64,000 nucleotides of DNA from CAYVTZ01 sp964454685 (GCA_964454685.1 CAYVTZ010000013.1:1-64000); one strand, 5' to 3'. Shown: positions 16,871-26,422, counted from the stretch's first letter. Program-made: numbers and translations. The notes: generated by a model from the sequence alone, not told the origin.

Positions 16871-17743
16871 TTATCTTGCTTTTTTATCGTTGTTATGCCG
16901 TTCTTTCTCGCGCTTGCATCCGTCAGGTTCCGCTTCTATCCAAAAAACCGGCTGCGATAAATGACTCGGTATTTTGGTGTTGGCATTTCCTTTTGCTGAA
17001 TTAAGCTGCAACTGCGTTAAAAAAAGGCACTCCCTCAAATCAGCATCCTGCAAATTTGCATCACGCAAATCAGCGCCTAACAAAGTCGTTTTCCTAAGGC
17101 AGCATCCCCGCAAGTCCGCTGCCATCATCCATGCCATGCTCAAATCCTGCCCCTGCAAATCAATCATGGTCAGATTCTTTCCCGCAAAGTCCTTCTCTAC
17201 TTCGCCGGCGGGATTACAAATCGAGATTTCACGAATCGTTCGCTTCAACAACGCGTTTACGCGAGCGCGATACGTCTGCAAATCAAAGCCGCAAATCAAG
17301 TCGGGCGGCAGTTTCGTCACCCGTTCGTTCTCTAAGATCAACTGCTCGATGTCGCCTTGCGGGAGGGCAGTTCTAATCTTCGCTTCCCACAAATACCACA
17401 GCATCTGATGAAGCTGAAACACAGTCAAAAAGGTCTTGAACACCTCGACAGCACACGCGGCATGCGTTCTCCAGTTTGCTTTCGCGCCGTACAGTTGCGT
17501 TACTGCTTGACCCGCGCCAAAGCAATCGTACGTCAAACAACCGTGCATGTTGCGCTTTGCTAAATCAGGGTGAATGGCACATCGGAAATCAGTCGTCAAA
17601 TTCCTGCAAGGCGTTCCCGCCGCCTTATCTGCCGGAAATCCGTCTGATTTTGCGCAATACAGCGCAACGCAGCACAGTCCGCTGCATTGCGTGCAATCTA
17701 TCTTTAGTTTCGAGATTGCATCATAATACTTCTGCTCTTGCAT
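16871..17743 (-). CDS. Cysteine-rich protein with C-terminal pentapeptide repeats
   Basis: 290 residues. The N-terminus has a dense cysteine cluster (Cys17, 20, 24, 25, 30, plus more at about 46, 55 and 69), in the style of YkgJ-like metal or iron-sulfur binding domains. The middle is helical. Near residues 195-245 it has pentapeptide repeats of the A(D/N)LxX type (for example DLRDANLQDADLREC), which fold as a right-handed beta helix. The C-terminus is a charged Lys/Arg tail. It begins two bases after the upstream phosphomutase stop codon, so both are probably one transcript. The function is not known from the sequence. Confidence 0.75.
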   Translation of the reverse strand: MQEQKYYDAISKLKIDCTQCSGLCCVALYCAKSDGFPADKAAGTPCRNLTTDFRCAIHPDLAKRNMHGCLTYDCFGAGQAVTQLYGAKANWRTHAACAVEVFKTFLTVFQLHQMLWYLWEAKIRTALPQGDIEQLILENERVTKLPPDLICGFDLQTYRARVNALLKRTIREISICNPAGEVEKDFAGKNLTMIDLQGQDLSMAWMMAADLRGCCLRKTTLLGADLRDANLQDADLRECLFLTQLQLNSAKGNANTKIPSHLSQPVFWIEAEPDGCKREKERHNNDKKAR

Positions 17744-17745
17744 TT

Positions 17746-18903
17746 TTATTCACAAGCAGTGCTCAAGTTCCTTAATTCCGCCGCCGTAACACACCATTCC
17801 TTTTCCCTGCAGCATTGCTCGGTAAAGCGCCCGTCCTGCGCGCTGGGATGCAGCGAGTCGTAAAATAAAAAGGGTACCGGCTCCCCGCCATGCGCGCCTG
17901 TGTCCGCAAAAGTAAAGTGATCGGATGCCAGCGCCAACGTGAAATCCTCCCCCTCCAGCGCCTGCAACAGACCCGGTAAAAAAACGCGGTCTATGGTCTC
18001 CACCGCCTCCGCCTTTTCCGGCGCCAACCGCTCGTGGCTCAAATCGTCCGTCTCCTGAATATGCACATAGATATCATCGTACTTTTGTATCGCTTCTTGC
18101 GTCTTGTTCAGTTTTTCCTGCAAAAACCGTTCAAAGCTTTTCCCTTCGCGTTCTGTTCCAACATTGGGCAGCCCCGCAATGGTTGTAATCCCGTCCATCA
18201 GCAGCGTTTCGGAAAGCGCGACGCGCCCTGTGGTATCTCCCTTGATTTCCGGCATGATGGAATCGCCCCAGAACCACAATCCGTTTGCCACAATTTCTTT
18301 CTGGCGCATCACATCATACGCGCGCTGCATCAGCTCAAAAAACTTCGCTTGCTTCCCTTCCCTGCGAATGAAGGGCGCAATACTCTGCCCGATGATGTCG
18401 TGCGCAGGCTCAAAGTCCAGTGGATATAGTCCTTTCCCGCCTTTCACAATCAGGATATTGCGAAAGGAACCCACATAATGCAGTTGAAATTCATCGTCAA
18501 ACACCGTCTGCGACAGTTCTTCCATCATAGGCTGCGCATCTTCCGTCTTGATCTCATACGCACTATAACTCTCGATGCTGCTCGTGTCAAAACTCTCGCC
18601 CGCAAACGTGACGATGTTGCAGCGAATGTATAAATCATCTTCATTCATGGGCATTCCCATACCCGCCGCTTCAATAATGGCGCGTCCACGGTAAGTGTGC
18701 GGGTCAAACCCCAGCAAACTCAGGTTTGCAACCGCGCTGCCCACTTCCAATCCCGCGGGAATGGTAAGCACCGTGCCGCTTTTCGATTTCCCATAAAGCG
18801 CATCCAAATGCGGCGTCTTTGCATATTCCAGCGGCGTTTTTCCGTCCAATTTCGCATTCGGACGATCCGCCACACCATCCCATACCATTGTAATCCTCTT
18901 CAT
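17746..18903 (-). CDS. ApgM-type phosphoglycerate mutase family protein (possible homoserine kinase)
   Basis: 385 residues of the alkaline-phosphatase superfamily, closest to the archaeal-type cofactor-independent phosphoglycerate mutase (ApgM). Evidence is WDGVADRP at the N-terminus (metal-binding Asp), LEVGSAVANLSLLGFDP, and the C-terminal LASDHFT and TGAHGGEPVPF metal-site motifs. The ATG at 18903 is chosen because it follows GGAGGATTGG; the longer open frame upstream has no ribosome site. Bacterial members of this family have been proposed to be a non-orthologous homoserine kinase, so either glycolytic or threonine-pathway function is possible. Confidence 0.78.
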   Translation of the reverse strand: MKRITMVWDGVADRPNAKLDGKTPLEYAKTPHLDALYGKSKSGTVLTIPAGLEVGSAVANLSLLGFDPHTYRGRAIIEAAGMGMPMNEDDLYIRCNIVTFAGESFDTSSIESYSAYEIKTEDAQPMMEELSQTVFDDEFQLHYVGSFRNILIVKGGKGLYPLDFEPAHDIIGQSIAPFIRREGKQAKFFELMQRAYDVMRQKEIVANGLWFWGDSIMPEIKGDTTGRVALSETLLMDGITTIAGLPNVGTEREGKSFERFLQEKLNKTQEAIQKYDDIYVHIQETDDLSHERLAPEKAEAVETIDRVFLPGLLQALEGEDFTLALASDHFTFADTGAHGGEPVPFLFYDSLHPSAQDGRFTEQCCREKEWCVTAAELRNLSTACE

Positions 18904-19061
18904 ATCCAATCCTCCTGCAAGCAAAACCGCCTGCATCAAACTTTCCATCGGCACACTTTTTGCATGCCACAAAATCTTATTTGTTTTATTATACCAAATC
19001 CCGTAACGAATATACATCCCATTTTCGAATCAAGAGAATCATTTTTTCGTGTTTTCACCTA

Positions 19062-19090
19062 TTTTTCACAGAAAGATGTTATGGTATAAT
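19062..19090 (+). promoter_or_regulatory. Probable promoter of two-component operon
   Basis: A perfect TATAAT (19085-19090) lies 32 bases before the response regulator start. The -35 region is only T-rich (TTTTTC), so the promoter may need an activator, possibly the regulator itself. Confidence 0.45.
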
Positions 19091-19122
19091 CAATAAAAGT
19101 AAATGCAGAGAGGAACACACGC

Positions 19123-19788
19123 ATGGCACATTTGTTGGTCGTGGATGACGAAGAGAAAATCCGCTCTTTGATTCAAAAATATGCGCAACACGAGGGATAT
19201 TTTGTCACGCAGGCAGACGATGGTCTGTCTGCCGTGGAGCTGTGCCTCTCGCAGGAGTTTGATCTCATCATCATGGATATCATGATGCCGCAAATGGACG
19301 GCTTCACTGCTGTGCGGGAGCTTCGCAAAAGTTGTTCCACACCGGTGATCATGCTTTCTGCGCGTGGTGAAGAGTACGATAAAATCCACGGTTTCGAGCT
19401 GGGCATCGATGATTATGTCGTCAAACCCTTTTCCCCAAAAGAGCTTATGCTGCGTGTCCGGGCTGTACTTCGACGGGTCGACCCCGCCGTCGGCGGCGAA
19501 GTCTATGAAAAAGACGGGCTATGCGTAGATTTTGCTGCGCGCAGAGTGACCGTCGATTGCCAAACGTTGGATCTTTCGCCCAAGGAATACGAGCTGCTGT
19601 TTTATATGGTGCGCAACCGTGGCATTGCCATCACCAGAGACAAGTTTATCTGTGACATTTGGGGCTACGATTTTGATGGTGATGACCGTACGCTTGACAC
19701 ACACATCAAGGTTTTGCGGAAAAATTTAGGTTTGTACAGTCACTTAATCGTGACGCTGCGCGGCGTGGGGTATCGTTTTGAGGGCTAA
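19123..19788 (+). CDS. OmpR-family response regulator
   Basis: 221 residues. The receiver domain (1-115) has the acidic pair in VVDDEEK, the phosphorylated aspartate in LIIMDIMMPQMDG (Asp52), the switch threonine/serine in VIMLSARG and the lysine in YVVKPFSPKEL. The C-terminal winged-helix DNA-binding domain (about 125-221) includes LSPKEYELLFYMVRN and DDRTLDTHIKVLRKNL. ATG follows AGAGGAACA. Its stop overlaps the histidine kinase start, so the two are coupled. The signal and target genes cannot be told from the sequence. Confidence 0.92.
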   Translation: MAHLLVVDDEEKIRSLIQKYAQHEGYFVTQADDGLSAVELCLSQEFDLIIMDIMMPQMDGFTAVRELRKSCSTPVIMLSARGEEYDKIHGFELGIDDYVVKPFSPKELMLRVRAVLRRVDPAVGGEVYEKDGLCVDFAARRVTVDCQTLDLSPKEYELLFYMVRNRGIAITRDKFICDIWGYDFDGDDRTLDTHIKVLRKNLGLYSHLIVTLRGVGYRFEG

Positions 19789-21277
19789 ATTGGGCATACA
19801 ATGGAAAATCTTCCTGTTTCTGCTGGGGGTTTGTGGCATATTGATTGTGCTGCTATGGCTGTTTCAGGTCGTTTTTTTAGACGATTTTTACCGCTTTGTC
19901 AAAACCGCCACGCTGGAATCCCGCGCCGCCGGTGTGCAGGAAATCCTTTCCACTCAGGATGTTTCCGCAGATGCGACGCAGCAAAGTCTGGAAACGATCG
20001 CCGAAAAGGACGAACTTTGCATCAGCATTTCCGCATCCGATGGCAGCACCCTTTTTGAAGTGCATCGGCAAAGCAACTGTGTTATTCACAATTTCAGTGA
20101 TTCTGCAAAGCAGGAATTATTTGAGTACACCGCGCAATCAGGCGCAATTTACTTTGACCAGGATATGTCTCCGCGCTCCCTGACGCAGCAGCCAATGGGG
20201 AACGGAAAAGGATATGGCCGTCAGCATCGGGAAGGCCACGAAGGGAATACAACGGATGCCACCCGCTCCACCAGCACGCTGGTCTTTGCCGCAGACGTTA
20301 CCGACCGAAACGGTGACACCATTCTGTTGCTGCTGGATTCGCAGATCATGCCGGTAGACGCAACCGTTGCAACGCTCAAAGTCCAAGTCATCCTCATCAC
20401 CGTGGTCATGCTGCTGTGCAACGCTTTGCTCGCCTTTTTCATTGCGCGTTATATTTCCCGTCCGATCCGCTCTTTAAACGATTCCGCAAAGCAGATGAAG
20501 CAGGGCGACTATTCCGTGCGCTTTTCCGGAGCGGGCTACCGTGAGATCGGCGAACTTGCCGAAACGCTCAACGAGACCGCTATCGAGCTTTCCAAAGTGG
20601 AGCACCTGCGTCAAGAGCTGATCGCCAACGTATCGCATGATTTACGCACCCCGCTTACGTTGATTGCAGGCTACGCCGAGGCAATGCGTGATCTTCCCGG
20701 AGAAAACAACGCACAAAATGCTCAGATCATTATCGATGAGACTTCCCGCCTTAGCCATTTGGTCAGCGATATGCTGGATCTTTCGCGTTTGCAGCAAAAC
20801 GGCGAGCAGGCAGTCTACGCGCCCTGCAATTTGACGGCACTGCTGGAGCAGAGCATCGCATCTACGCAGGAACTGGTGAAAAATGATGGCTACGCAATTT
20901 CCTTTGAGTCTTCGCAGACCGAAATAGTTCTGGCGGATTGCACCCGGCTCACGCAGGCATTTTACAATCTTCTGACCAATGCCATACTCTATTGCGGGGA
21001 TGATCGACGCATTGTGGTGCGGCAGCTTTCAGAAGATGCAGATGTTTTGGTCGAAGTGCAGGACTTTGGCGAGGGCATTGACGAGCAGGAGCTTCCCTAT
21101 ATTTGGGATCGGTATTATCGTGCCGGCCACGCGCATAAGCGCGCGATCGCAGGCACCGGTCTGGGGCTTTCCATTGTGCGCTCCATCATTGCCGCGCACG
21201 GTGGAAGCTGTGGGGTGCACTCCACAGCCGGCAAAGGCAGCACATTCTGGTTCCGTTTACGGCGGGCACCGTCATAA
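19778..21277 (+). CDS. Membrane sensor histidine kinase
   Basis: 499 residues. Layout: transmembrane helix 9-31, an extracellular sensor region of about 170 residues (32-200) with a glycine/histidine-rich stretch, transmembrane helix 202-225, HAMP linker to about 275, a dimerisation domain with the phosphorylated histidine in NVSHDLRTPL (His287), and a HATPase domain with the N box (FYNLLTNAILYC), G1 (VQDFGEGID) and G2 (GTGLGLSI). The start is most likely TTG at 19778, overlapping the regulator stop by 11 bases; a second TTG at 19790 is possible. It pairs with the response regulator before it. Confidence 0.9.
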   Translation: MRAKLGIQWKIFLFLLGVCGILIVLLWLFQVVFLDDFYRFVKTATLESRAAGVQEILSTQDVSADATQQSLETIAEKDELCISISASDGSTLFEVHRQSNCVIHNFSDSAKQELFEYTAQSGAIYFDQDMSPRSLTQQPMGNGKGYGRQHREGHEGNTTDATRSTSTLVFAADVTDRNGDTILLLLDSQIMPVDATVATLKVQVILITVVMLLCNALLAFFIARYISRPIRSLNDSAKQMKQGDYSVRFSGAGYREIGELAETLNETAIELSKVEHLRQELIANVSHDLRTPLTLIAGYAEAMRDLPGENNAQNAQIIIDETSRLSHLVSDMLDLSRLQQNGEQAVYAPCNLTALLEQSIASTQELVKNDGYAISFESSQTEIVLADCTRLTQAFYNLLTNAILYCGDDRRIVVRQLSEDADVLVEVQDFGEGIDEQELPYIWDRYYRAGHAHKRAIAGTGLGLSIVRSIIAAHGGSCGVHSTAGKGSTFWFRLRRAPS

Positions 21278-21278
21278 T

Positions 21279-21313
21279 AAAAAGGCCCCCGCCGCACTCT
21301 TGCGCCGAAAGCC
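21279..21313 (-). terminator. Terminator of exporter/methyltransferase operon
   Basis: On the minus strand GGCTTTCGGCGC pairs with GCGGCGGGGGCC at 11 of 12 places (three G-U pairs), followed by TTTTTATTA. It ends the minus-strand operon just before the convergent kinase stop codon. Confidence 0.75.
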
Positions 21314-21321
21314 CTCTCTGT

Positions 21322-21849
21322 TTACAGTTCAATCCAGTAAATTTCCATCCATTTCCCATCTAAATATGGCTTCTGCTCTCTCCGTGTTCCCCCGCAACGG
21401 ATGATCGTGTTTTTGGATGCCAGATTGTCTGAATAGCACCCCAGCATCACCGCAGATAACCCCAACGCTTTGGCATATTCCAAAGCCTGACGTAACATCT
21501 GCACGGCATATCCCTTGCGCCGCTCGCCGGGTCTGATTGCATAGCCAATATGCCCGCCAAACTCCGCAAGAAAATCGTTTTCCAGATTATGCCGAATGTC
21601 GATCATTCCCACAATCCTGCTGTCGCATGTCCGTAACGCAAAAAAAGTGCTTGCGACTACCCAGTCCTCACGTACCGTGCGCGGGTCACGACAACTTTGG
21701 ATGTGTGCCAACCACGCATCATAGTCCATTTGATCCAGCAGAGAACTACCATTTATCACCGTTTCGCCATAATCAAAGAACTCCTGCTTAAATGCTTCCG
21801 CAGCGCGTTTATGCTCTATTGTTGGCACCACCAGCTCCAGTTGTTCCAC
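21322..21849 (-). CDS. GNAT-family acetyltransferase
   Basis: About 175 residues with a RimJ/RimL-like GNAT fold. GYAIRPGERRKGYAVQML near residues 122-140 is the acetyl-CoA loop, and NLASKNTIIRCGG is the typical asparagine-containing helix that follows. The GTG at 21849 after GAGGGGGTGAGG is preferred, but an in-frame TTG at 21870 is possible. It starts at the end of the FkbM gene and is the last gene of the exporter operon. The substrate is unknown. Confidence 0.78.
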   Translation of the reverse strand: MEQLELVVPTIEHKRAAEAFKQEFFDYGETVINGSSLLDQMDYDAWLAHIQSCRDPRTVREDWVVASTFFALRTCDSRIVGMIDIRHNLENDFLAEFGGHIGYAIRPGERRKGYAVQMLRQALEYAKALGLSAVMLGCYSDNLASKNTIIRCGGTRREQKPYLDGKWMEIYWIEL

Positions 21850-21862
21850 CGGCCTCACCCCC

Positions 21863-22894
21863 TCACACAAAATAATAGTTCACATCCCATGCAGGCAGTG
21901 CAGGAAAATGCCGCAAATATAACTTGTAATCCTCCCGCAATGAAAGTACGAAGCGTGGCAGCTCAAACAAATCCTCGTTTCGATGATATGCGGACACCAT
22001 CATGCGCGGCCTATACAGCCGTATGGTTTGAGCCGCGCCCCGCAGCGCCGCCAGTTCCATCCCCTCCACGTCAAATTTCATATAATCCACTGCCGCCCCC
22101 TGCAGCAGCCCGTCCATGCTGACCGAGGTAATCTGCCGCTCACTCTGTTCCTGAACGGCGGATTGTCTCCCCGCCGCCGTATCAAAGCCAATGGTGCCGT
22201 CCCGATCGCACACCGCTGCGTGAACACACTGCACAAATGCTTTCTCTTTCATATTTGCACGTAATTTTTTGTAATTTTTGGCATCCGGCTCGATTGCAAA
22301 CATTCGTTGCGGTCGCCCTGCAAAATGCAGATATTCCGCTACCGTATCCCCGTTATACGCCCCCGCGTCAACAGCAATGCCTCCTTCGCGCAAGTCTAGC
22401 AATGCGTACGCCTCCGCAATCGTTGTCTCACACTCCCACAAAAGCTGCGGATTCCCACTCCTTTTGTACTGCAATACATTGTCCAGCACACGGCGCGATT
22501 GCGCGTCTGCCAGCCGCTGCCGCACCCATTCAAAGTCTGATTCATGCCGCGCGAAATAGCCATCGTCAAACAGCTCTGTACCCATCAGCGGCACATCCGG
22601 CACGTACAGTTCCTGCTCCGCTGCAATGCGCTTAATATTTTGCATCACATCCCTTCGATGTGTGCCAAACGCCACCAATACGATCATGTCAGCAAACTGC
22701 TGCTTGAGTACATCATAACGCTGCACGGTGAACCCGCGAAACTGCTGTCCACGGCAAAAATCATCACTTGCAAACACACCGGAGACCGCGATCCCACGCA
22801 CCGCCAGCACATCCAGAATTTTATCCGCACCATTGCCCATCCCATACAGCACAATCGGCTTGCTGCTTTGCCGCAGCACATCCCAAACGCTCAT
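21863..22894 (-). CDS. FkbM-family methyltransferase with N-terminal Rossmann-like domain
   Basis: 343 residues in two parts. Residues 1-100 look like a small nucleotide-binding domain (VLYGMGNGADKILDVL, VFASDDF) of the type seen at the start of sugar-modifying proteins. Residues 170-340 are an FkbM-type SAM methyltransferase: VDAGAYNGDTVAEYL (SAM loop), FAIEPDAKNYKKL, and VDYMKFDVEGMELAALRGA. FkbM enzymes methylate hydroxyl groups of sugars or polyketides. The start overlaps the ABC exporter stop by 4 bases. Its place behind an exporter pair suggests modification of a surface or exported molecule; this is inference. Confidence 0.85.
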   Translation of the reverse strand: MSVWDVLRQSSKPIVLYGMGNGADKILDVLAVRGIAVSGVFASDDFCRGQQFRGFTVQRYDVLKQQFADMIVLVAFGTHRRDVMQNIKRIAAEQELYVPDVPLMGTELFDDGYFARHESDFEWVRQRLADAQSRRVLDNVLQYKRSGNPQLLWECETTIAEAYALLDLREGGIAVDAGAYNGDTVAEYLHFAGRPQRMFAIEPDAKNYKKLRANMKEKAFVQCVHAAVCDRDGTIGFDTAAGRQSAVQEQSERQITSVSMDGLLQGAAVDYMKFDVEGMELAALRGAAQTIRLYRPRMMVSAYHRNEDLFELPRFVLSLREDYKLYLRHFPALPAWDVNYYFV

Positions 22895-24624
22895 ACCTCT
22901 GCTCCTTCAAACTGGCTGCGATACAGCTTCGCGTAGTATGTGCCGCGTTCCATCAGCTCGTCATGCGTTCCCTGTTCCACAATGTTTCCGTCGCGCATCA
23001 CCAAAATCACATCCGCCTCTCGAATGGTAGAAAGGCGATGCGCCACCACAAAGCTGGTACGCCCCTGCATCATGCGGTCAAACGCCCGCTGAACAAACGC
23101 CTCGGTACGCGTATCTATGCTGCTGGTCGCCTCATCCAGAAGCAGTATACTCGGGTTGGTCAACATCACACGCGCAATGCACACAAGCTGCCTTTGTCCC
23201 TCGGATAAGCTCTGTGCGCTGCGGATCACCGTGTCATATCCCTGCGACAGGCACTGGATAAAACCGTGCGCATGCGCTGCCTTCGCCGCCGCAACCACCT
23301 CTTCCCGCGTTGCGTCCGGCCTGCCGTATGCAATGTTTTCGTGCAACGTACCTTCAAACAGCCACGTGTCCTGCAATACCATGCCGTATTGTCCGCGCAG
23401 ACTATTCAGCGTAAAGTCTGCGATGTCCGAGCCATCCAGCAAGATCTTGCCCTGTTCCAGCTCGTAAAAACGCATCAGCAGATTCATAAGCGTTGTTTTG
23501 CCGCTGCCTGTCGGACCTACAATCGCAATGCGTTGACCGGCTTGAACGGCAAGCTGCACATGTTCCAACAAGCGCTGCCCCTTCCGGTAAGAGAAGGTCA
23601 CGTCCTGTAATTCCACACTCCCGGCGCAGTCTGCGGCCACCAGCGCGCCCGCTCTGTCCCGTTCCTCGCCCTCGTCATCCAGTAATTCAAACACTCTTCT
23701 TGCCGATGCCAGCGCAGTCTGCAATTCTGCCACTACACCGGAAATTTCGTTAAACGGCTTGGTATACTGATTGGCGTAGATTAAGAAACTGGCAATCTGC
23801 CCCACAGAAAGAGTGCCCCCGATGGACAGCAGTGCACCCACTATGCCCACCGCCGCATACACCAATGCATTGATAAATCGTGTGGAAGGGTTGGTCAGCG
23901 ATGCGTAAAATTGTGATTTTCTTCCACTCTGATACAGCCGCATATTGATCTCCTCAAACACAGACTGTGTCCTTTCTTCATATCCGAACGCCTTCACCAG
24001 CTTCTGGTTGCCTACCATCTCGTCCACGTATGCCGCCAGCTCTCCGCGCTCCTTCGCCTGCAAAAGAAAGCTTCTGTGCGAATACTTTGCAATCAACGCC
24101 GCCGCAATCAGGGAAACCGGCGTGATCACCACCACCACAAGCGTCAGTGTTCCATTCATCATCAGCATGAAAATCAGCGTAAACAAAATGGTCAAAACGC
24201 CTGAAAAAAGCTGTGCAAACCCCTGAATCAAGCCATCTGAAATCAGTTCAATGTCTGTGGAAAGTCGCGCAATATAATCCCCATGCGGATGAGCGTCGAT
24301 GCTGCGCAGCGCAAGCCGGTTCAACTTTGCAAATGCAGCATTACGCAAATCTTTTACCGAACCATACGCCACACGATTCAGGCATCGTGCCGAAACCCAT
24401 TGCAATACGCCTCCCACGGCAATCACAACAAGCATCAGCACAATTGGCATCTTGGAAAACGCAACTTGGTTTACGCCCACCATCAAATTGATGGTATCGC
24501 CCACCAGCACCGGCAACCAGAGCGAGCAAAAAACACCTACCAGAGAGGTAACCAGTGCCAGCCACAAAAAAATTCGATACGGTCGTACCAGTGCAATCAA
24601 CCGCCGCAGCATCGATCTACGCAT
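22891..24624 (-). CDS. ABC exporter half-transporter, catalytically complete subunit
   Basis: 577 residues: six transmembrane helices in the first 320 residues and a nucleotide-binding domain in the rest. Walker A GPTGSGKTTL, signature LSEGQRQL, Walker B ILLLDEATSSID with the catalytic glutamate, and switch histidine VVAHRLSTI are all intact. It overlaps its partner upstream by 8 bases and the FkbM gene downstream by 4. Together with the partner it forms a heterodimeric exporter of the BmrC/BmrD or TM287/288 kind. Drugs, peptides or glycolipids are possible substrates. Confidence 0.9.
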   Translation of the reverse strand: MRRSMLRRLIALVRPYRIFLWLALVTSLVGVFCSLWLPVLVGDTINLMVGVNQVAFSKMPIVLMLVVIAVGGVLQWVSARCLNRVAYGSVKDLRNAAFAKLNRLALRSIDAHPHGDYIARLSTDIELISDGLIQGFAQLFSGVLTILFTLIFMLMMNGTLTLVVVVITPVSLIAAALIAKYSHRSFLLQAKERGELAAYVDEMVGNQKLVKAFGYEERTQSVFEEINMRLYQSGRKSQFYASLTNPSTRFINALVYAAVGIVGALLSIGGTLSVGQIASFLIYANQYTKPFNEISGVVAELQTALASARRVFELLDDEGEERDRAGALVAADCAGSVELQDVTFSYRKGQRLLEHVQLAVQAGQRIAIVGPTGSGKTTLMNLLMRFYELEQGKILLDGSDIADFTLNSLRGQYGMVLQDTWLFEGTLHENIAYGRPDATREEVVAAAKAAHAHGFIQCLSQGYDTVIRSAQSLSEGQRQLVCIARVMLTNPSILLLDEATSSIDTRTEAFVQRAFDRMMQGRTSFVVAHRLSTIREADVILVMRDGNIVEQGTHDELMERGTYYAKLYRSQFEGAEV

Positions 24625-26362
24625 CCGCGCCTCCTTCCGGCATCTGCGTCACCGCAATCTCGCGGTACACCTCGCAGTTACGCAACAACTCCTCGTGTTT
24701 GCCCATGCCCTCCAGCCTGCCTTGTTCCAGGACCAGAATCAAATCCATGCAACGCACCGTGTGAATGCGTTGCGAAATGAATAGAATCGTTTGCTGCGCA
24801 TCCTTCAGTTCGTGCAGCAGTTTTGCCTCGGTCGCATAGTCCAGCGCGCTCACGCTGTCATCTAAAATCAAAATTTCCGGTCGCACCGCCAGTGCGCGCG
24901 CAATCGTAAGCCGTTGCCTCTGCCCACCGGAGAAGTTTTTACCTCCCTGCTGCACTTCGCTATCAAGGCCATTCGGCAGACTGCGTACAAAATCCTCCGC
25001 TTGCGCGATATGCAAACAGTGCCACAGCCACTCGTCCTCCGCATGTTCGTTGCCCATCTTCAAGTTTTCCCGAATGCTGCCCCGGAAAAGCACTGCTTTT
25101 TGCGGTACAATCCCTATTTTCTTGCGCAATGCCGCAAAAGGGATCTCCCGCACATCCACGCCCTGTATCTCGATTTCCCCTTGTGTTGGATCATAAAACC
25201 GCGCGATCAGTTGTGCCAGTGTGGATTTTCCGCTGCCCGTTCCTCCAATGATACCCACACGCGCGCCGCGCCGCACTGCAAAGCTTAGGTCCGATAACAC
25301 CGGCTCCTTTGCGTATGCGAAGCTTAATTTGCGCACATCGATCGCAGGCGCATGCACGTCCTCATGCGGCGTCGTTTGCGGCGCACACAACGATGGCTCC
25401 GTTTCCAGCACCTCACTCACACGCGCGTCACTGGCGGCCGCCTTGGTGAAAATCACAACTAAGTTCGCAACTACAATCAACGCAAGCAGGATCTGCGTCA
25501 TATAATTGACCAGAGCAATCATCTGCCCCTGTTCCAGCATCCCCGCGTCGACTTGAACGCCCCCATACCAAAGCAGCGCAACAATGCCAACATTGACAAT
25601 CATAAAGGTAATTGGGTTAAGCAGAGCTGAAATCCTGCCGACTCGTACACAGGTCTTTTGCAGATCGTCGCTTGCCTGTTCCATTCGCTGCCGCTCCTGC
25701 TTTTGCCGCGCAAACGCGCGTACCACGCGCGCCCCGCTCAGGTTTTCCCCCGTAATGCGGGCAACGCGGTCAATCAGCGCTTGGATGCTCCGGTAAAACG
25801 GCACAGACCGGCTCATAATCAAATACAAAACCAGCACCAATCCCACCGCAGCAATCACAAAAATGATAGAGATTTTTGCGTCGATCAACGCCGACATCAC
25901 GGTTGCGCCAATCACCAAAAAAGGCGCACGCACCACCAGCCGGATCAGCATTGCCACCGCCAGCTGCAACTGGTTTACATCATTCGTTGTACGTGTGATC
26001 AAGGAAGGGGTGCCAAATTCATCGATCTGTGCGTGTGAAAGCGTGCCGATTTTGGCAAAAAGCGCACGGCGCAGCTCTGTCCCAAATCCTTGCGAGGCAC
26101 GTGCCGCAAAATACTGGCACACCAGCGCGCAGACCAGCCCTACCGCCGCAATCAGCACCATGAAGCCGCCCATGCGCAGCACGTATCCGCCGTCACCGCG
26201 GCGCACACCATTGTCGATGATTGCCGCCATCACCAATGGCGCAATCAGTTCCAAGATCGCTTCAATCAACTTAAACAGCGGACCCAGGAACACTTCTTTC
26301 TTATAATTCTTTAAATATTTCCTTAGCCGAAACATCTTGTTCCCCAAATTCGATTTTTCCAT
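24617..26362 (-). CDS. ABC exporter half-transporter, degenerate ATPase site
   Basis: 581 residues with six predicted transmembrane helices and a nucleotide-binding domain. Walker A GGTGSGKST and signature FSGGQRQRL are present, but Walker B reads ILILDDSVSALD (aspartate where the catalytic glutamate should be) and the switch residue is glutamine (FISQRIHTV). This is the known pattern of the degenerate half of heterodimeric exporters. The ATG at 26362 has no clear ribosome site; ATG at 26335 follows TTTGGGGAAC and may be the true start. It is first in the operon, only about 24 bases after the csrA terminator, so its promoter is unclear. Confidence 0.88.
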   Translation of the reverse strand: MEKSNLGNKMFRLRKYLKNYKKEVFLGPLFKLIEAILELIAPLVMAAIIDNGVRRGDGGYVLRMGGFMVLIAAVGLVCALVCQYFAARASQGFGTELRRALFAKIGTLSHAQIDEFGTPSLITRTTNDVNQLQLAVAMLIRLVVRAPFLVIGATVMSALIDAKISIIFVIAAVGLVLVLYLIMSRSVPFYRSIQALIDRVARITGENLSGARVVRAFARQKQERQRMEQASDDLQKTCVRVGRISALLNPITFMIVNVGIVALLWYGGVQVDAGMLEQGQMIALVNYMTQILLALIVVANLVVIFTKAAASDARVSEVLETEPSLCAPQTTPHEDVHAPAIDVRKLSFAYAKEPVLSDLSFAVRRGARVGIIGGTGSGKSTLAQLIARFYDPTQGEIEIQGVDVREIPFAALRKKIGIVPQKAVLFRGSIRENLKMGNEHAEDEWLWHCLHIAQAEDFVRSLPNGLDSEVQQGGKNFSGGQRQRLTIARALAVRPEILILDDSVSALDYATEAKLLHELKDAQQTILFISQRIHTVRCMDLILVLEQGRLEGMGKHEELLRNCEVYREIAVTQMPEGGADA

Positions 26363-26385
26363 AACGCTATGCCAGAAAAAATAAC

Positions 26386-26411
26386 CAAAAAATAATGCCG
26401 CATTGCGGCAT
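26386..26411 (-). terminator. Terminator after csrA
   Basis: On the minus strand ATGCCGC and GCGGCAT form a stem with a short loop, followed by TATTTTTT. It ends the long flhO-to-csrA transcript. Confidence 0.75.
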
Positions 26412-26422
26412 CATCTTATCTT

